A DNA stretch of 42,486 nt from Oscillospiraceae bacterium (GTDB lineage: Bacteria; Bacillota; Clostridia; Oscillospirales; Oscillospiraceae), in NCBI GenBank assembly GCA_015067465.1, contig SVMK01000010.1, positions 1 to 42,486 on the forward strand, written 5' to 3'. Of the stretch, positions 35,721-42,486 are shown in pieces. The position numbers and the translations under genes were made by a program. The stretch's first letter is position 1, and each line of letters begins with the position of its first letter. Below the pieces are notes generated by a model. The model was not told where the DNA came from. It saw only the letters and a program-made list of their open reading frames with translations, and searched no databases.

Positions 35721-37072
35721 TTGGTATTGATCTGACGAAAGGTAATGTAACGAAATCGCTGCTGCGTTTTACCGTGCCGTTTCTTGTTGCGAATGTGCTC
35801 TCAACGCTTTACGGTCTTGTGGATATGTATATTGTGGGACAGTATGCGGATGCAACGCAGATTTCCGGCGTTTCCATCGGCAGCGGTGTGATGATGCTGG
35901 TTAACTGCTTGTTGATGGGGCTTGGTACGGGCGGCACCGTTCTGGTCGGACAGATGGCCGGATCTCGCCGCGAAAAGGACGAAAAAGAGGTGATTTCCAC
36001 CGTTTTCACCGTTTTTCCCCTGACTGCAGTGATGCTGATTGTTGTAGGTTTTGCGCTCAAAATTCCGATGCTGCATCTGCTCAACGCCCCGCCGGAATCT
36101 TTTGATGCTGCAAACGCCTATGTATCCGTTTGCCTGTTCGGCTTGTTTTTCACCGGTGTTTACTGCGCGATTGCTGCTGTTTTGCGCGGCAAGGGTGACA
36201 GCAAGGGACCGACTGTGTTTGTTGCGATATCCTGCCTTTGCAACATTGTGGGGGATATTTTCTGCGTAGGCACGCTGGGCATGGGGGCCGGCGGTGCGGC
36301 GCTTGCCACCACGGTGTCGCAGGGCGTCAGCGTTGCTGCCGGATTTATCTATCTCCATCGCCACAATTTCCCCTTTGATTTCCGCCCGTCCAGCTTCCGC
36401 ATTTATAAAAGCAAATTCAAAATGCTGCTGCGCATCGGTATCCCCACCGCCCTGCAGGAAACGCTTACAAGCATTTCGCTGCTGGTGCTTGAGGCGATTA
36501 TCAATTCCATGGGCTATGTTGCCTCCGCCGCGGTCGGCGTTTGCAACCGCGTTTTCAATGTTGCCATTGTTCCGGGGCTTGCCTTTGCCGCTGCGATTTC
36601 CGCGATGGTTGCGCAGAACACGGGTGCGGGCGAATATCTTCGCGGCAAAAAGTGCCTGAGAGTCGGCCTCGGCCTTACCGTTGCCGTTGCTGCGCTGATT
36701 TTCCTGCTGATGGCGTTTTTCCCGGCGCAGATTATCGGCATTTTCACGCACGACAAGGCCGTGATTGCGAGCGGCGTTGAGTATATGACGTTTTATAAGT
36801 TTGACTGCATGATTTGCTCAATTGCATTCTGCATCAACGGCTATATCAACGGAACGGGCCACACGCGCTACACCATGATTGTGAATCTGGTGGCTTCGTT
36901 TGCGGTGCGTCTGCCGCTGGTGTGGCTCATCAGCCGCATTGCGGGAACGCTGTTTTACATCAGCCTCGGTCTGCCTGCCGCCAGCCTGGTTCAGGTTTGC
37001 GTCGGTGTCGGTTTTTTGCTGTTTGCAAAAAGCGAACGCGAACAAAGGCAAAAGCTTCGCCTTGCCGAGTGA
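35717..37072 (+). CDS. MATE-family efflux transporter
   Basis: A 451-residue multidrug and toxin extrusion protein with 12 predicted membrane helices in two similar halves. The first helix begins FTVPFLVANVLSTLYGLVDMYIVGQYADA, a clear MATE signature, and the second half opens with LRIGIPTALQETLTSISLLVLEAIINSMG. Such proteins export cationic drugs or metabolites using Na+ or H+ gradients. Na+ coupling would fit the Na+-type V-ATPase in this window (inference). Confidence 0.94.
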   Translation: MIGIDLTKGNVTKSLLRFTVPFLVANVLSTLYGLVDMYIVGQYADATQISGVSIGSGVMMLVNCLLMGLGTGGTVLVGQMAGSRREKDEKEVISTVFTVFPLTAVMLIVVGFALKIPMLHLLNAPPESFDAANAYVSVCLFGLFFTGVYCAIAAVLRGKGDSKGPTVFVAISCLCNIVGDIFCVGTLGMGAGGAALATTVSQGVSVAAGFIYLHRHNFPFDFRPSSFRIYKSKFKMLLRIGIPTALQETLTSISLLVLEAIINSMGYVASAAVGVCNRVFNVAIVPGLAFAAAISAMVAQNTGAGEYLRGKKCLRVGLGLTVAVAALIFLLMAFFPAQIIGIFTHDKAVIASGVEYMTFYKFDCMICSIAFCINGYINGTGHTRYTMIVNLVASFAVRLPLVWLISRIAGTLFYISLGLPAASLVQVCVGVGFLLFAKSEREQRQKLRLAE

Positions 37073-37089
37073 ACCATCGCAAGGGCATA

Positions 37090-37132
37090 TATAATCAAAG
37101 CGCTGCGGAGTATCCGCAGCGCTTTGATTATA
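37090..37132 (+). terminator. Very long perfect hairpin after the MATE gene
   Basis: A perfect 19-base-pair stem (TATAATCAAAGCGCTGCGG and its complement) with a 5-base loop AGTAT, 18 bases after the MATE stop. The base of the stem is AT-rich and no long T-run follows, but the stem strength makes termination likely. Confidence 0.75.
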
Positions 37133-37172
37133 ACTTTGCGGATGCGTGAATGGTATTCCCGGCCCTGTCTGC

Positions 37173-37201
37173 TTGCGCGGCGGAAGCGGGTGTGCTACAA
37201 T
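37173..37201 (+). promoter_or_regulatory. Promoter of the DUF5693-like gene
   Basis: TTGCGC (37173-37178), 17-base spacer and TACAAT (37196-37201), about 50 bases before the ATG at 37250. Confidence 0.55.
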
Positions 37202-37249
37202 GAAAAGCGGCAACTGTTAGAATATGTATGTTGCATTTCAGAGGGATTT

Positions 37250-38737
37250 ATGAAGAATTTAACTTCCGAAAAAAAATTACTGCTTGCGCTGATTGTGCTC
37301 GGCTTTGTCTGCGCGCTGGTGCTTTGCGGGATTCGCGCGGGAATCGAAGCGAAAAATAACCGCGTTTGTATTGCCATGGGTGAGGCCGACCTGCTGCGCA
37401 TCGCGCAGGAAAACGGACTTTCGGATGCTGCTGCGGCAGCGGATGCCATCGGCGTTTGCATGATGGAGCGCGATGCGCTTTGCTCGGCGGGAATGCTTGT
37501 GGAGGACGGGGCGCAATTCAGCCATTTGCCGGAATTTGGCGAATATGTGCCGAATTCGGAGAATACGCGTGTTTTTCTGATGGAAGGGGAGTATGCTGCG
37601 CGGTATGCAAGCCTTGGTTATTCCGACGCGCAGCCCCTTGAGGATATGCTCTACCGCGCCGTGACCGACCGCAACATCCGGCTGCTGTATCTGCGGCTGT
37701 TTGAAACGCCGGAGCACACCGTTGTTACCGATTTGGAGGCATACCGCGGCGTAGTTGACGGACTGGCCGGGCGCCTTGCGTCGCACGGACTGACCCTTTC
37801 GCAGACGCCGTCTGCCATTGGTCATTATACGCCCCCCGCTGCGCTGCGCTATCTTGTCGCGGTTGGGGTGGTGGCAGTGGCACTGTGGCTGCTTGCGGCG
37901 GTGTTTCCCCGCGTTGGAGCACGCTGGCTTGCTTGGCTGATGATCGTTGGCGCTGCGTTTGCGTCGGCGGCTTTGAAGCTGGTCCCTGCGCTGTTCACAT
38001 GGGGATTTTCGTTTGCAGCGGCGGTTGTGGCACCCTGTGCTGCGATGCGTCTGGTGCTGCCGCTTACAGCCGCGAATTCTGCCTGTTCGGGCCGAATGGC
38101 GGTGCTGCTGCGGTTTTTAAAAACGCTTGCGGTCGGCTTTGGAGCAGCTCTTGCAGGCGGATTGGCGGTTGGCGCGCTGCAAAGCGGGAGCGAATGGCTG
38201 CTCGCGGTGGAAAATTTCCGCGGCGTCAAGCTCAGCCAGATGCTGCCGCTGATGTTTGCGGCATTTCTTGCGCTGCGCGATGTGTGCACGCCGAAGCAGT
38301 TGCTGCAGGGCCGCGGCGCATGGCTCATTGCCGTGCTGGGCGTGGCTGCGGTTCTTGCCGGAATCTGGTTTTTCCTGCTGCGTACAGGCAATGCCGCGGC
38401 TGCGGTATCCGTTGCCGAACAGCGTTTTCGTGCATGGCTTGAAAACATCCTGCTTGTGCGTCCGCGAACGAAGGAGTTTTGCATCGGCTGGCCGTGTCTG
38501 GCGCTGGTTATGCTTTCGCGTCGCCGCGGTCATAAGCGCCTTGCGCTCGTGTTTTGCGTTTTTATGACGGTGGCGTTTTCGTCGATTGTCAACACGTTTT
38601 GCCACAGCCGCGCACCGCTTTGGGTGTCGCTTGTGCGAAGCGTGCTCGGTGCGTTGGCGGGCTGCGGTATCGGACTTGCGCTGCAATGCCTGCTGTATAC
38701 CGAAAAATTGCCGGAAAACGGGGAAAAATCGCAATAA
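37250..38737 (+). CDS. DUF5693-like polytopic membrane protein
   Basis: A 495-residue protein with one N-terminal membrane helix (about 10-28), an extracytoplasmic domain of about 175 residues (NNRVCIAMGEADLLRIAQENGL ...) and about nine C-terminal membrane helices (from about residue 205). This layout, and the opening of the outer domain, match my memory of DUF5693 proteins of Clostridia, which are often near cell-wall polysaccharide pyruvyltransferase genes; no such gene is here. ATG at 37250 is chosen because GAGGG precedes it and the longer upstream frame overlaps a terminator. The function is unknown. Confidence 0.65.
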   Translation: MKNLTSEKKLLLALIVLGFVCALVLCGIRAGIEAKNNRVCIAMGEADLLRIAQENGLSDAAAAADAIGVCMMERDALCSAGMLVEDGAQFSHLPEFGEYVPNSENTRVFLMEGEYAARYASLGYSDAQPLEDMLYRAVTDRNIRLLYLRLFETPEHTVVTDLEAYRGVVDGLAGRLASHGLTLSQTPSAIGHYTPPAALRYLVAVGVVAVALWLLAAVFPRVGARWLAWLMIVGAAFASAALKLVPALFTWGFSFAAAVVAPCAAMRLVLPLTAANSACSGRMAVLLRFLKTLAVGFGAALAGGLAVGALQSGSEWLLAVENFRGVKLSQMLPLMFAAFLALRDVCTPKQLLQGRGAWLIAVLGVAAVLAGIWFFLLRTGNAAAAVSVAEQRFRAWLENILLVRPRTKEFCIGWPCLALVMLSRRRGHKRLALVFCVFMTVAFSSIVNTFCHSRAPLWVSLVRSVLGALAGCGIGLALQCLLYTEKLPENGEKSQ

Positions 38738-38756
38738 TCAGCCGTTTTGACTAAAA

Positions 38757-38792
38757 TAAAAGGTCGTGTATCGTTTGATACACGACCTTTTT
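38757..38792. terminator. Bidirectional terminator between the DUF5693-like gene and mog
   Basis: A perfect 14-base stem AAAGGTCGTGTATC / GATACACGACCTTT with a GTTT loop and T-runs on both strands. It directly abuts the mog stop codon at 38792. Confidence 0.92.
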
Positions 38793-39316
38793 CAGTGATG
38801 GTGATGTTCGTGGTGGTGGCTGCCGCATTCGCCGCTTCGCCCGCGCAGAATATCGACGCCGTGGCGCAGCGCGCCGATTACGGCACCGAGGCACTCGCGC
38901 GCCGCTTTCTCGCTGCCGGGGCAGTTAACAATCAGCGTTTCGCCGCGAATGCCCGCCGCTTCGCGCGACAGACAGCCGCGCGGGGTGATTTTCAGAGATT
39001 CCGCGCGCATGGCCTCCGGGATGCCGGGGCACTCGCGCTCAATGACGGATTTGGTTGCTTCGGGCGTGATGTCGCGCGGTGAAAAGCCGGTGCCGCCTGT
39101 GGTGCATACAAGGCAGACATGCAGATCGTCGGCGCAGTGGAGCAGCGTTTGGCGGATTTTGTCGTAATCATCGGGGATAATTTCGGTATAGTCAACGCTC
39201 CAGCCGGCTTCCGTGAGCATGGCGGTGAGTGCCGGGCCGGAAGTGTCGGCGCGCAAACCTTGCGCACCCTTGTCGCTCACGGTGATAACCGCTGCGGAAT
39301 ATGTCATGTCGCTCAT
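38792..39316 (-). CDS. mog: MogA/MoaB-family molybdopterin adenylyltransferase with His-rich tail
   Basis: A 174-residue molybdenum cofactor protein. It activates molybdopterin with ATP (adenylylation) before metal insertion. The family motifs VCTTGGTGFSPRDITPEAT and the N-terminal AAVITVSDKGAQG are clear. The C-terminus ends GECGSHHHEHHHH, a natural His tail that could bind metal. Its ATG is 7 bases after the moaC stop, with GAGGAG inside moaC. It is the last gene of moaA-moaC-mog. Confidence 0.92.
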   Translation of the reverse strand: MSDMTYSAAVITVSDKGAQGLRADTSGPALTAMLTEAGWSVDYTEIIPDDYDKIRQTLLHCADDLHVCLVCTTGGTGFSPRDITPEATKSVIERECPGIPEAMRAESLKITPRGCLSREAAGIRGETLIVNCPGSEKAARECLGAVIGALRHGVDILRGRSGECGSHHHEHHHH

Positions 39317-39323
39317 TGTGGCG

Positions 39324-39806
39324 TTACAGCTCCTCTCTCACAAAATCGCCGGATTTGCCGCCGCTTTTTTTCAAAAGACAAATGCGGTCGATCACCATGT
39401 CGCGCTGAACGGCTTTGCACATGTCGTAAACCGTCAGCGCAGCGACGGAAACTGCCGTGAGCGCTTCCATTTCCACGCCGGTTTGACCGGTGCATTTCGC
39501 CGTTGCGGTGATTTCAACGGCAAGCTCGGCTTCGTTGAGGGTGAAGTCAATGTCAACGCCGGAGAGGGCGATGTTGTGGCACATGGGGATAATGTCGGCG
39601 GTGCGCTTTGCACCCATGATGCCGCCGATCTGTGCTGTGGTGAGAACGTCGCCTTTTTTGATGCCGCCGGAACGGATCAGATCAAAGGTTTCGCGGTTTA
39701 CAAGCACGCGGCCGAAGGCAACGGCGATGCGTGTGGTTTCGTCCTTTTCGGAAACGTCCACCATCCTTGCTCTGCCGCTTTCGTTGAAGTGGGTAAAATC
39801 ACTCAT
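39324..39806 (-). CDS. moaC: Cyclic pyranopterin monophosphate synthase MoaC
   Basis: A 160-residue MoaC. The segments ARMVDVSEKDETTRIAVAFG, IPMCHNIALSGVDIDF and GVEMEALTAVSVAALTVYDMCKA are diagnostic and include the catalytic Lys/Asp region (CKAVQRDM). With MoaA it converts GTP to cyclic pyranopterin monophosphate, the first Moco step. It begins 6 bases after moaA, with GGAGG in the moaA end. Confidence 0.97.
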   Translation of the reverse strand: MSDFTHFNESGRARMVDVSEKDETTRIAVAFGRVLVNRETFDLIRSGGIKKGDVLTTAQIGGIMGAKRTADIIPMCHNIALSGVDIDFTLNEAELAVEITATAKCTGQTGVEMEALTAVSVAALTVYDMCKAVQRDMVIDRICLLKKSGGKSGDFVREEL

Positions 39807-39812
39807 GCAGGA

Positions 39813-40769
39813 TCATCCTCCGATTTCGTTCATGTTTCTGCCCGCGTCGCTCCGCTCGTTGGCGGAGAGCGTACTGTGTGCCTGCGGTTTTGCGCAGATT
39901 CCCGCTTTGAGGGCTTCGGTCAGCGCGTCGCCGTGCTTGCCGCGCAGCAGAATCTCCTTGTCGGAATGCAGGCAGGGTTTCAGATAGCCGTCCGCCGTCA
40001 GACGGATGCGATTGCACTCGCTGCAAAAGCTGCACGACAGGGGACTGATCAGCCCCACGCGGCCGGGGGCGTTGGGCAGCGCATACAGCTGCGCAACACC
40101 GCTGCGAGCGTTTTCAAGAGGCTGCAGCGCGGGAACTCGCTCCAAAACGGTTGATGCGGGTATGTAGGCTTCCGGACCGAACGGAACAACGCAGCCGATC
40201 GGCATCAGCTCGATGAAGCGAAGCTCCACGCTGTGTTCACGTGTGAGGTCCACAAGCGCCGGGATTTCGTCATCGTTGATGCCGCCGAGGAGCACAGTGT
40301 TGATTTTGATGGGAGAGAGTCCGGCCTGCTGCGCTGCACGGATGCCGTTGAGCGCCTGGTCGAGTGTTCCGAGGCGCGTGATGCGGCTGTATTTTTCGGC
40401 ATTGAGCGTATCCAGACTGATGTTCACACGGCTGAGCCCGGCGGCTTTCAGATCCTGCGCCATTTCGGGGAGGAGGAGGCCGTTGGTTGTGAGTGTGAGC
40501 TCGCGGATGCCGGGGATGGCGCGCAGCGCGCGGATCAGCTCCGTTACGCCGCGGCGCACAAGCGGTTCGCCGCCGGTGAGGCGCAGCTTCGTGATGCCGA
40601 GGGATGCTGCAGCCGTGACGATCTCAATGATTTCTTCAAATGTTAAAATCTCCTTGCGCTGCAGTTTACTGATGCCTTCCGGCGGCATGCAGTAAATACA
40701 GCGGAGATTGCACAGGTCTGTCAATGAAATGCGCAGATAGTCGATCTCGCGCCCATAGCGATCTTTCAA
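39813..40769 (-). CDS. moaA: GTP 3',8-cyclase MoaA
   Basis: A 318-residue radical SAM enzyme making 3',8-cyclo-7,8-dihydro-GTP. The N-terminal cluster motif is CNLRCIYC. The C-terminal second cluster motif is CSFCSECNRIRLTADGYLKPC. A TTG start at 40769 is chosen: AAAGGAAG lies 6 bases upstream and the protein then begins MKDRYGREIDYLRISLTDLC, the normal MoaA N-terminus. A longer frame to 40832 lacks a ribosome site. It leads the Moco operon, which the three molybdenum enzymes in this window would need. Confidence 0.96.
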   Translation of the reverse strand: MKDRYGREIDYLRISLTDLCNLRCIYCMPPEGISKLQRKEILTFEEIIEIVTAAASLGITKLRLTGGEPLVRRGVTELIRALRAIPGIRELTLTTNGLLLPEMAQDLKAAGLSRVNISLDTLNAEKYSRITRLGTLDQALNGIRAAQQAGLSPIKINTVLLGGINDDEIPALVDLTREHSVELRFIELMPIGCVVPFGPEAYIPASTVLERVPALQPLENARSGVAQLYALPNAPGRVGLISPLSCSFCSECNRIRLTADGYLKPCLHSDKEILLRGKHGDALTEALKAGICAKPQAHSTLSANERSDAGRNMNEIGG

Positions 40770-40830
40770 GGCGAACTTCCTTTCGGAATGTGTTGCGGTG
40801 CGCCGCCTTTGACGGCTGCGGACCTTATTC

Positions 40831-40865
40831 AATTTACCATATTTCCGCGCCGATTACAAGCGCGG
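40831..40865 (-). promoter_or_regulatory. Promoter of moaA-moaC-mog with an overlapping inverted repeat
   Basis: On the minus strand TTGTAA (40859-40854), 17-base spacer, TAAATT (40836-40831). An inverted repeat CCGCGC / GCGCGG (40845-40850 and 40860-40865) flanks the -35 element and may be an operator. The leader (about 55 bases) is too short for a Moco riboswitch. Confidence 0.6.
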
Positions 40866-40929
40866 CGGGGCGTGATTGCATTTTAGCCGGGGGGCATGAT
40901 AGAAAGAAGAAACATGAACGAAAGCGGAT

Positions 40930-40977
40930 CAAAAAAGCCGCCTGCTGTCCGAAGTTCGGACAGCGGGCGGCTTTTTT
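40930..40977. terminator. Bidirectional terminator downstream of glnN
   Basis: A stem of about 22 base pairs (AAAAAAGCCGCC... / ...GGCGGCTTTTTT, one mismatch-type pair) with T-runs on both strands. It lies 25 bases after the glnN stop on the minus strand. Confidence 0.93.
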
Positions 40978-41001
40978 GCGGATGTATGGTGCGTTTTGGT
41001 G

Positions 41002-42486
41002 TTACACGCGGTAGAGCAGATTGCCGTAGCTGGGATAAGGCCATGCTTCCTTGCTGACAATGTTTTCAAGCGTGTCGCTCGTTTCGCGGACAAGGCGCAT
41101 CTTTTCGATCACATTCCGGCGGTAAGCAACTGCACGGCTTGCAAGCTGGGGAATATACGCGGTTTTTTCGATTGCGGCGTCAAGGTCGCTGCTGCGCTTG
41201 TAGAGCTCGTCGCAAAGATTCGAAACGCGGTCGAGCAGGTCGGTTTCGGCGCGGTGGGTAAATTTGTGGTAACCGCCGATGCGGTCTTTCGCGTCGATGG
41301 CCTCCGCGATGTGTCTGCCGTAGTTGATTACGGCGGGAATAATGTCGCGCCGCACCATCTCGCTCATAACGGATGCGTCGATATTCACCTGCTTGCAGTA
41401 ATTCTCAAGCAGAATTTCTTCCACGGCGGAGAGCTCCGCGCGGGAGAACACCTTGTGGCTCTCAAAAAGTGCGACATTTTTTTCGTCGAGCAGGTGGGGG
41501 ATGGCTTCCGCGGCGGAAACATAGTTGGAAAGCCCGCGGCGCTCCGCTTCTTCCACCCATTCGGCGCTGTAGCCGTTGCCGGAAAAGATGATGCGCTTAT
41601 GCTTGCGCATGGTTTCCTTGATGATCGATTCCATTGCGCCGCGCTTGTCCTCCGCCTGCTCGAGAATGTCGGCGAAGTGGCGGAACGATTCTGCAACGAC
41701 GGTGTTCAAAACAGTGTTGCAGTCGGCTGCGGACATGCTCGAGCCGAGTGAGCGGAACTCAAACTTGTTGCCGGTGAAGGCGAAGGGGCTGGTGCGGTTG
41801 CGGTCCGTGGTGTCCTTCGGGATGTCCTGCACGGCGCTGACGCCGAGCGTGAGAACTTCCTGGGTCTGGTTGCTGTAGCCCTCGGCGGCGGAAAAGGCGG
41901 AGAGAATGCGCTCCAGATCCTCGCCGAGGAACATGGACACGATGGCGGGGGGCGCTTCAAAACCGCCGAGACGGTTGTCGTTGCTGGCACTGGCGACGGA
42001 GATGCGGAGAAGGTCCTGATATTCATCCACCGCGCGGATCACGGCGCAGATGATGGTGAGGAAACGGGCGTTCTCCATCGGCGTTGTGCCGGGCGTTAAC
42101 AGGTTGATACCCGTGTCGGTGACGAGACCCCAGTTGTTGTGCTTACCGGAACCGTTGATGCCCGCGAAAGGCTTTTCGTGCAGCAGGCAGGTCAGGCCGT
42201 TGCGTTTGGCAACTTTTTTCATTACCTCCATCGTGAGCTGGTTGTGGTCCACGGCAACATTGCACTTGGCGTAGATGGGAGCGAGCTCATGCTGCGCAGG
42301 CGCGGCTTCGTTGTGCTCGGTTTTTGCGGGGATGCCGAGCTTCCAGAGCTCTGCGTCCAGATCTTTCATAAAAGCGGCAACGCGCAGCTTCAGCGCGCCG
42401 TAATAGTGGTCATCAAGCTCCTGACCCTTCGGCGGCTTTGCGCCGAGCAGGGTGTGACCGGTGTAGATCAGGTCCTTGCGCTTTGC
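41002..42486 (-). CDS. glnN: Glutamine synthetase type III (GlnN), C-terminal part
   Basis: The frame is open to the right edge, giving 494 residues of a protein that is normally about 700. It makes glutamine from glutamate, ammonia and ATP. Type III signatures are [49 protein letters not shown] and [21 protein letters not shown], the last holding metal and glutamate-binding residues. The first in-frame ATG (42369) is internal and not the start. The C-terminal half is the long helical extension typical of GSIII. The 5' end and promoter are outside the window. Confidence 0.97.
   Translation of the reverse strand, partial: AKRKDLIYTGHTLLGAKPPKGQELDDHYYGALKLRVAAFMKDLDAELWKLGIPAKTEHNEAAPAQHELAPIYAKCNVAVDHNQLTMEVMKKVAKRNGLTCLLHEKPFAGINGSGKHNNWGLVTDTGINLLTPGTTPMENARFLTIICAVIRAVDEYQDLLRISVASASNDNRLGGFEAPPAIVSMFLGEDLERILSAFSAAEGYSNQTQEVLTLGVSAVQDIPKDTTDRNRTSPFAFTGNKFEFRSLGSSMSAADCNTVLNTVVAESFRHFADILEQAEDKRGAMESIIKETMRKHKRIIFSGNGYSAEWVEEAERRGLSNYVSAAEAIPHLLDEKNVALFESHKVFSRAELSAVEEILLENYCKQVNIDASVMSEMVRRDIIPAVINYGRHIAEAIDAKDRIGGYHKFTHRAETDLLDRVSNLCDELYKRSSDLDAAIEKTAYIPQLASRAVAYRRNVIEKMRLVRETSDTLENIVSKEAWPYPSYGNLLYRV

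Noticed and set aside
37124-37249. Longer start of the DUF5693-like protein at 37124
   Set aside because: The extra 42 codons run through the terminator hairpin and the predicted promoter, with no membrane-protein character. The ATG at 37250 has its own ribosome site.
38792-38830. The Mog His tail as a leftover cloning tag
   Set aside because: The run is interrupted by Glu, has mixed His codons and sits in a chromosomal operon directly before a natural terminator. It is not vector sequence.

Overview
The window looks like a chromosomal piece of an anaerobic, moderately GC-rich (by eye, not computed) Firmicute of the class Clostridia, probably a gut Oscillospirales-type organism. Supporting signs are a V-type ATPase operon, a type III glutamine synthetase, S-layer-homology domains, oxygen-sensitive Fe-S and molybdenum enzymes, strong sigma-A promoters (TTGACA/TATAAT type) and AGGAGG ribosome sites. 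The taxon is inferred from gene content only. I saw no tRNA, rRNA, CRISPR array, phage or insertion sequence.

Layout. 1-3.0 kb (minus): the start of a [4Fe-4S] molybdopterin oxidoreductase cut by the window edge, a radical SAM/SPASM protein, a PAP2 phosphatase and an E2-like acyltransferase that lacks its catalytic His. 3.2-11.9 kb (plus): a complete V-ATPase operon in the order ntpF-I-K-E-C-G-A-B-D. Its c subunit keeps the Na+-site residues known from Enterococcus hirae. 12.0-23.1 kb: the most distinctive region. A LysR regulator sits between two molybdenum enzyme pairs that resemble pyrogallol-phloroglucinol transhydroxylase (large Mo subunit plus small Fe-S subunit ending in a beta-sandwich domain). 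The minus-strand pair is followed by a thiolase, a beta-keto acid cleavage enzyme (BKACE) and a hotdog thioesterase. Its large subunit carries a frameshift. 23.2-26.6 kb: an ABC exporter and a rhamnulose-1-phosphate-aldolase-like class II aldolase. 26.8-33.7 kb: a five-gene signalling operon (MBL hydrolase, GAF/HD-GYP protein, FecR-like secreted protein, CHASE2 adenylate cyclase, NHL/SLH surface protein). 33.8-34.7 kb (minus): rplM-rpsI. 35.0-38.7 kb: a TtcA-like tRNA thiolase, a MATE transporter and a DUF5693-like membrane protein. 38.8-40.8 kb (minus): moaA-moaC-mog for molybdenum cofactor synthesis. 41.0 kb to the end (minus): the 3' part of glnN.

How the parts may fit together. The Mo enzymes need the cofactor made by MoaA/MoaC/Mog at the far end of the window. 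The transhydroxylase, BKACE and thiolase set fits anaerobic breakdown of polyhydroxylated aromatics: pyrogallol-type substrates to phloroglucinol, ring reduction and opening by enzymes not in this window, then cleavage of a beta-keto acid (triacetate type) with acetyl-CoA, and thiolysis to acetyl-CoA. A LysR protein with its own divergent promoter, and a T-N11-A palindrome in front of the other operon, would make this a substrate-induced divergon. The pathway assignment is inference. The domain and active-site matches are read from the sequence. The signalling operon is the second candidate for an undescribed system.
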